A program made the position numbers and the translations under genes. From NCBI GenBank assembly GCA_027023345.1, contig JALVVO010000257.1, positions 1-6,417 of the forward strand: 6,417 nucleotides of DNA. The letters are read 5' to 3'. Of the stretch, positions 5,302-6,417 are shown piece by piece. The stretch's first letter is position 1. The number at the start of each line of letters is the position of its first letter. The notes under the pieces are model-generated. The model was not told the DNA's origin, ran no database searches, and saw only the letters and a program-made list of their open reading frames with translations. Source of the DNA: Thermaceae bacterium. GTDB taxonomy: Bacteria > Deinococcota > Deinococci > Deinococcales > Marinithermaceae.

Positions 5302-6417
5302 ATGCGCGCGGTGCTGGCCATCCCTGCGTTTAGGCGTTTCTTCGTCGCGTCCTTGATCACCCAAGCCGGGGACAGGGTGCACCGCATTGCCCTTTACGTG
5401 CTGGTCTACCAGCTGACCGGGAGTACCGCGATGGTGGCCGCGGTGCTCTCGGCCCAGCTCCTGGTGAACGTCTTCTTGAGCCCCCTGCTCGCCACCTGGG
5501 CCGAGCGCCGGGAGCGGCGGGGCCTCTTCGTCGCCTCCCAGGTCGTCCAGGGGTTCTTGGTGCTCTTGATCCCGCTGGTGGGGGTGAAGAGCCTGGCGGC
5601 GCTCTGGGGGCTCGTCTTCGCCGTGCACGTCTTCCAGCGGCTCGAGTACCCCCTGATCGCGGCCATCACCCCCGAGCTCGTGCCCCGGGAGCACCTCGAC
5701 GAGGCCAACGGCCTCGTTTCCTTTACCCAGCGGTTTTCCGAGGTGGCGGTGGTGGGGCTCGCCGGGGTCCTGGTAGCGGCGATTGGTCCGGTTCCGGCTT
5801 TCTACTTGAACGCGGCCAGCTTCTTCGTCGCCGCCCTCCTGCTCCTCGGGCTCCCCCGCATTCCCCCGCCGCCGTCCGAGCCCAAGGGCTACCTGGCGCA
5901 GCTCAAGGAGGGCTTCGCCTTCCTCGCCGCCCACCCCTTGCTGCGGCGCGTGATCGGGGCCCTCTTCGTGGCGGCCCTGCTGGGATCGGTGGAGAACGTG
6001 CTCGGGGTGGCGCTGGCCCTCGGCGTCCTGAAGGTGGGCTCCGAGGGCTACGGCGTGCTCGAGATGGCGCTCGCGCTCGGGGCGGTGCTGGGGGCGGTCT
6101 GGGTACCAATCTGGACCCTCCGGATCGACCGGGAGCGGGTCTTCGCCTACGCCTTCCTGCTCTTCGGGGTGGGGATCGCCTCGGTGGCGCTTTGGCCGGT
6201 CTTCCCCTGGGCGGTCGCCGCCTACTTCCTGAGCGGGTTCTTCAACCAGGGGTTTTTGGTCCCGGTTCGAAGCCTGCTCCAGCTCGAAACCCCCAAGCAC
6301 CTGGTCACCCGCGTCTTCGGGGCGGTGGGCTCGGTGACCGGGACCGCGGTCCTGCTCGGGGTGATGGGCGCGATCAGGGGGTACTCGAGCCGCTGGAAGA
6401 CGTGCACGGCGAAGACG
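5302..6417 (+). CDS. Major facilitator superfamily exporter (EntS/DHA3-like), open at the window edge and with an aberrant tail
   Basis: From ATG 5302 the frame stays open for 372 codons to the last base. The protein is a hydrophobic MFS carrier of the proton-driven exporter type. N-terminal GDRVHRIALYVLVYQLTGST (23-42) and the basic loop WAERRERRG (66-74), which is in the place of MFS motif A, resemble EntS-like and DHA3 exporters. Membrane segments can be placed near 12-36, 43-65, 75-93, 97-122, 138-160, 162-184, 215-240, 250-270, 280-298, 302-322 and 338-356, with the usual central loop at 185-213. Substrate unknown. From about residue 357 the hydrophobic pattern ends and the tail RGYSSRWKTCTAKT appears. 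This is an antisense translation of 5613-5672, because the last 60 bp are an inverted copy of that region. The natural end, with the expected twelfth segment, is therefore missing here. It is divergent from the kinase gene across a shared control region. Confidence 0.85.
   Translation, partial: MRAVLAIPAFRRFFVASLITQAGDRVHRIALYVLVYQLTGSTAMVAAVLSAQLLVNVFLSPLLATWAERRERRGLFVASQVVQGFLVLLIPLVGVKSLAALWGLVFAVHVFQRLEYPLIAAITPELVPREHLDEANGLVSFTQRFSEVAVVGLAGVLVAAIGPVPAFYLNAASFFVAALLLLGLPRIPPPPSEPKGYLAQLKEGFAFLAAHPLLRRVIGALFVAALLGSVENVLGVALALGVLKVGSEGYGVLEMALALGAVLGAVWVPIWTLRIDRERVFAYAFLLFGVGIASVALWPVFPWAVAAYFLSGFFNQGFLVPVRSLLQLETPKHLVTRVFGAVGSVTGTAVLLGVMGAIRGYSSRWKTCTAKT
5613..5672 (+). repeat. Left arm of a 60-bp inverted repeat inside the MFS gene
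   Basis: This arm encodes the fourth membrane segment of the transporter (VHVFQRLEYPLIAAITP, residues 108-124), which fits the MFS fold, so it is the original copy. It matches the reverse complement of 6358-6417 at 59 of 60 positions, including 49 uninterrupted matches. Confidence 0.95.
6358..6417 (-). repeat. Right arm of the 60-bp inverted repeat, running into the window edge
   Basis: This is the reverse complement of 5613-5672 with a single mismatch at 6368 (G where a perfect copy would have C). The match reaches the last base, so the arm may continue outside the window. It replaces the expected 3' part of the MFS gene with antisense sequence and is the derived copy. The arms are separated by 685 bp. 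Confidence 0.95.

Noticed and set aside
5215..6300. Minus-strand open frame of 361 codons opposite the MFS gene
   Set aside because: It is antisense to a convincing membrane transporter, and its product is a charged Gly/Glu/His/Arg-rich sequence with no domain. It would also need to cross the divergent promoter region.
6222..6407. Minus-strand open frame starting MHVFQRLEYPLIAPITP, which looks like a genuine MFS fragment
   Set aside because: The resemblance is caused entirely by the inverted copy at 6358-6417; outside the arm the frame is an antisense shadow. It is not a separate gene.

Overview
The window is GC-rich DNA with almost no non-coding space. Codons end mostly in G or C, gene spacing is very tight, and several start codons lie directly behind a -10-like box. 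The protein sequences, especially the dNTPase and the glutamate-1-semialdehyde aminomutase, look most like the Thermus/Meiothermus/Oceanithermus group of the Deinococcota. That placement rests on recognition of the proteins, not on a search, so I hold it with moderate confidence.

Five genes fill the window. On the minus strand, positions 1-811 hold the N-terminal 270 codons of mnmE (tRNA U34 modification GTPase), cut by the window edge. It is preceded without any gap by hemL (812-2110, tetrapyrrole synthesis), and the two look like one operon. A 30-bp gap separates hemL from the divergent plus-strand gene dgt (2141-3283, an HD-domain dNTP triphosphohydrolase). The 3' end of dgt overlaps by 13 bp the convergent minus-strand gene 3271-5202. 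That gene encodes a membrane-anchored Hanks-type Ser/Thr protein kinase with a C-terminal NHL-like beta-propeller. A 99-bp divergent promoter region (5203-5301) carries a symmetric set of repeats. It separates the kinase from an MFS-type exporter (5302-6417, plus strand), which is still open at the right edge.

Functionally the genes are mostly housekeeping: tRNA modification, heme precursor synthesis, nucleotide pool control, signalling and transport. HemL and MnmE share a loose link through glutamyl-tRNA biology. The kinase and exporter share a compact regulatory region and may be co-controlled.

The oddest signal is at the right end. The last 60 bp (6358-6417) are a 59/60 reverse-complement copy of 5613-5672 inside the same MFS gene. 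The protein tail from about residue 357 is therefore an antisense read-through of an earlier part of the gene and not a natural C-terminus. This may be an assembly or amplification foldback, or a real inverted duplication. Otherwise I see no CRISPR array, insertion sequence, tRNA, rRNA or defence system, and no stretch over 300 bp without a gene.
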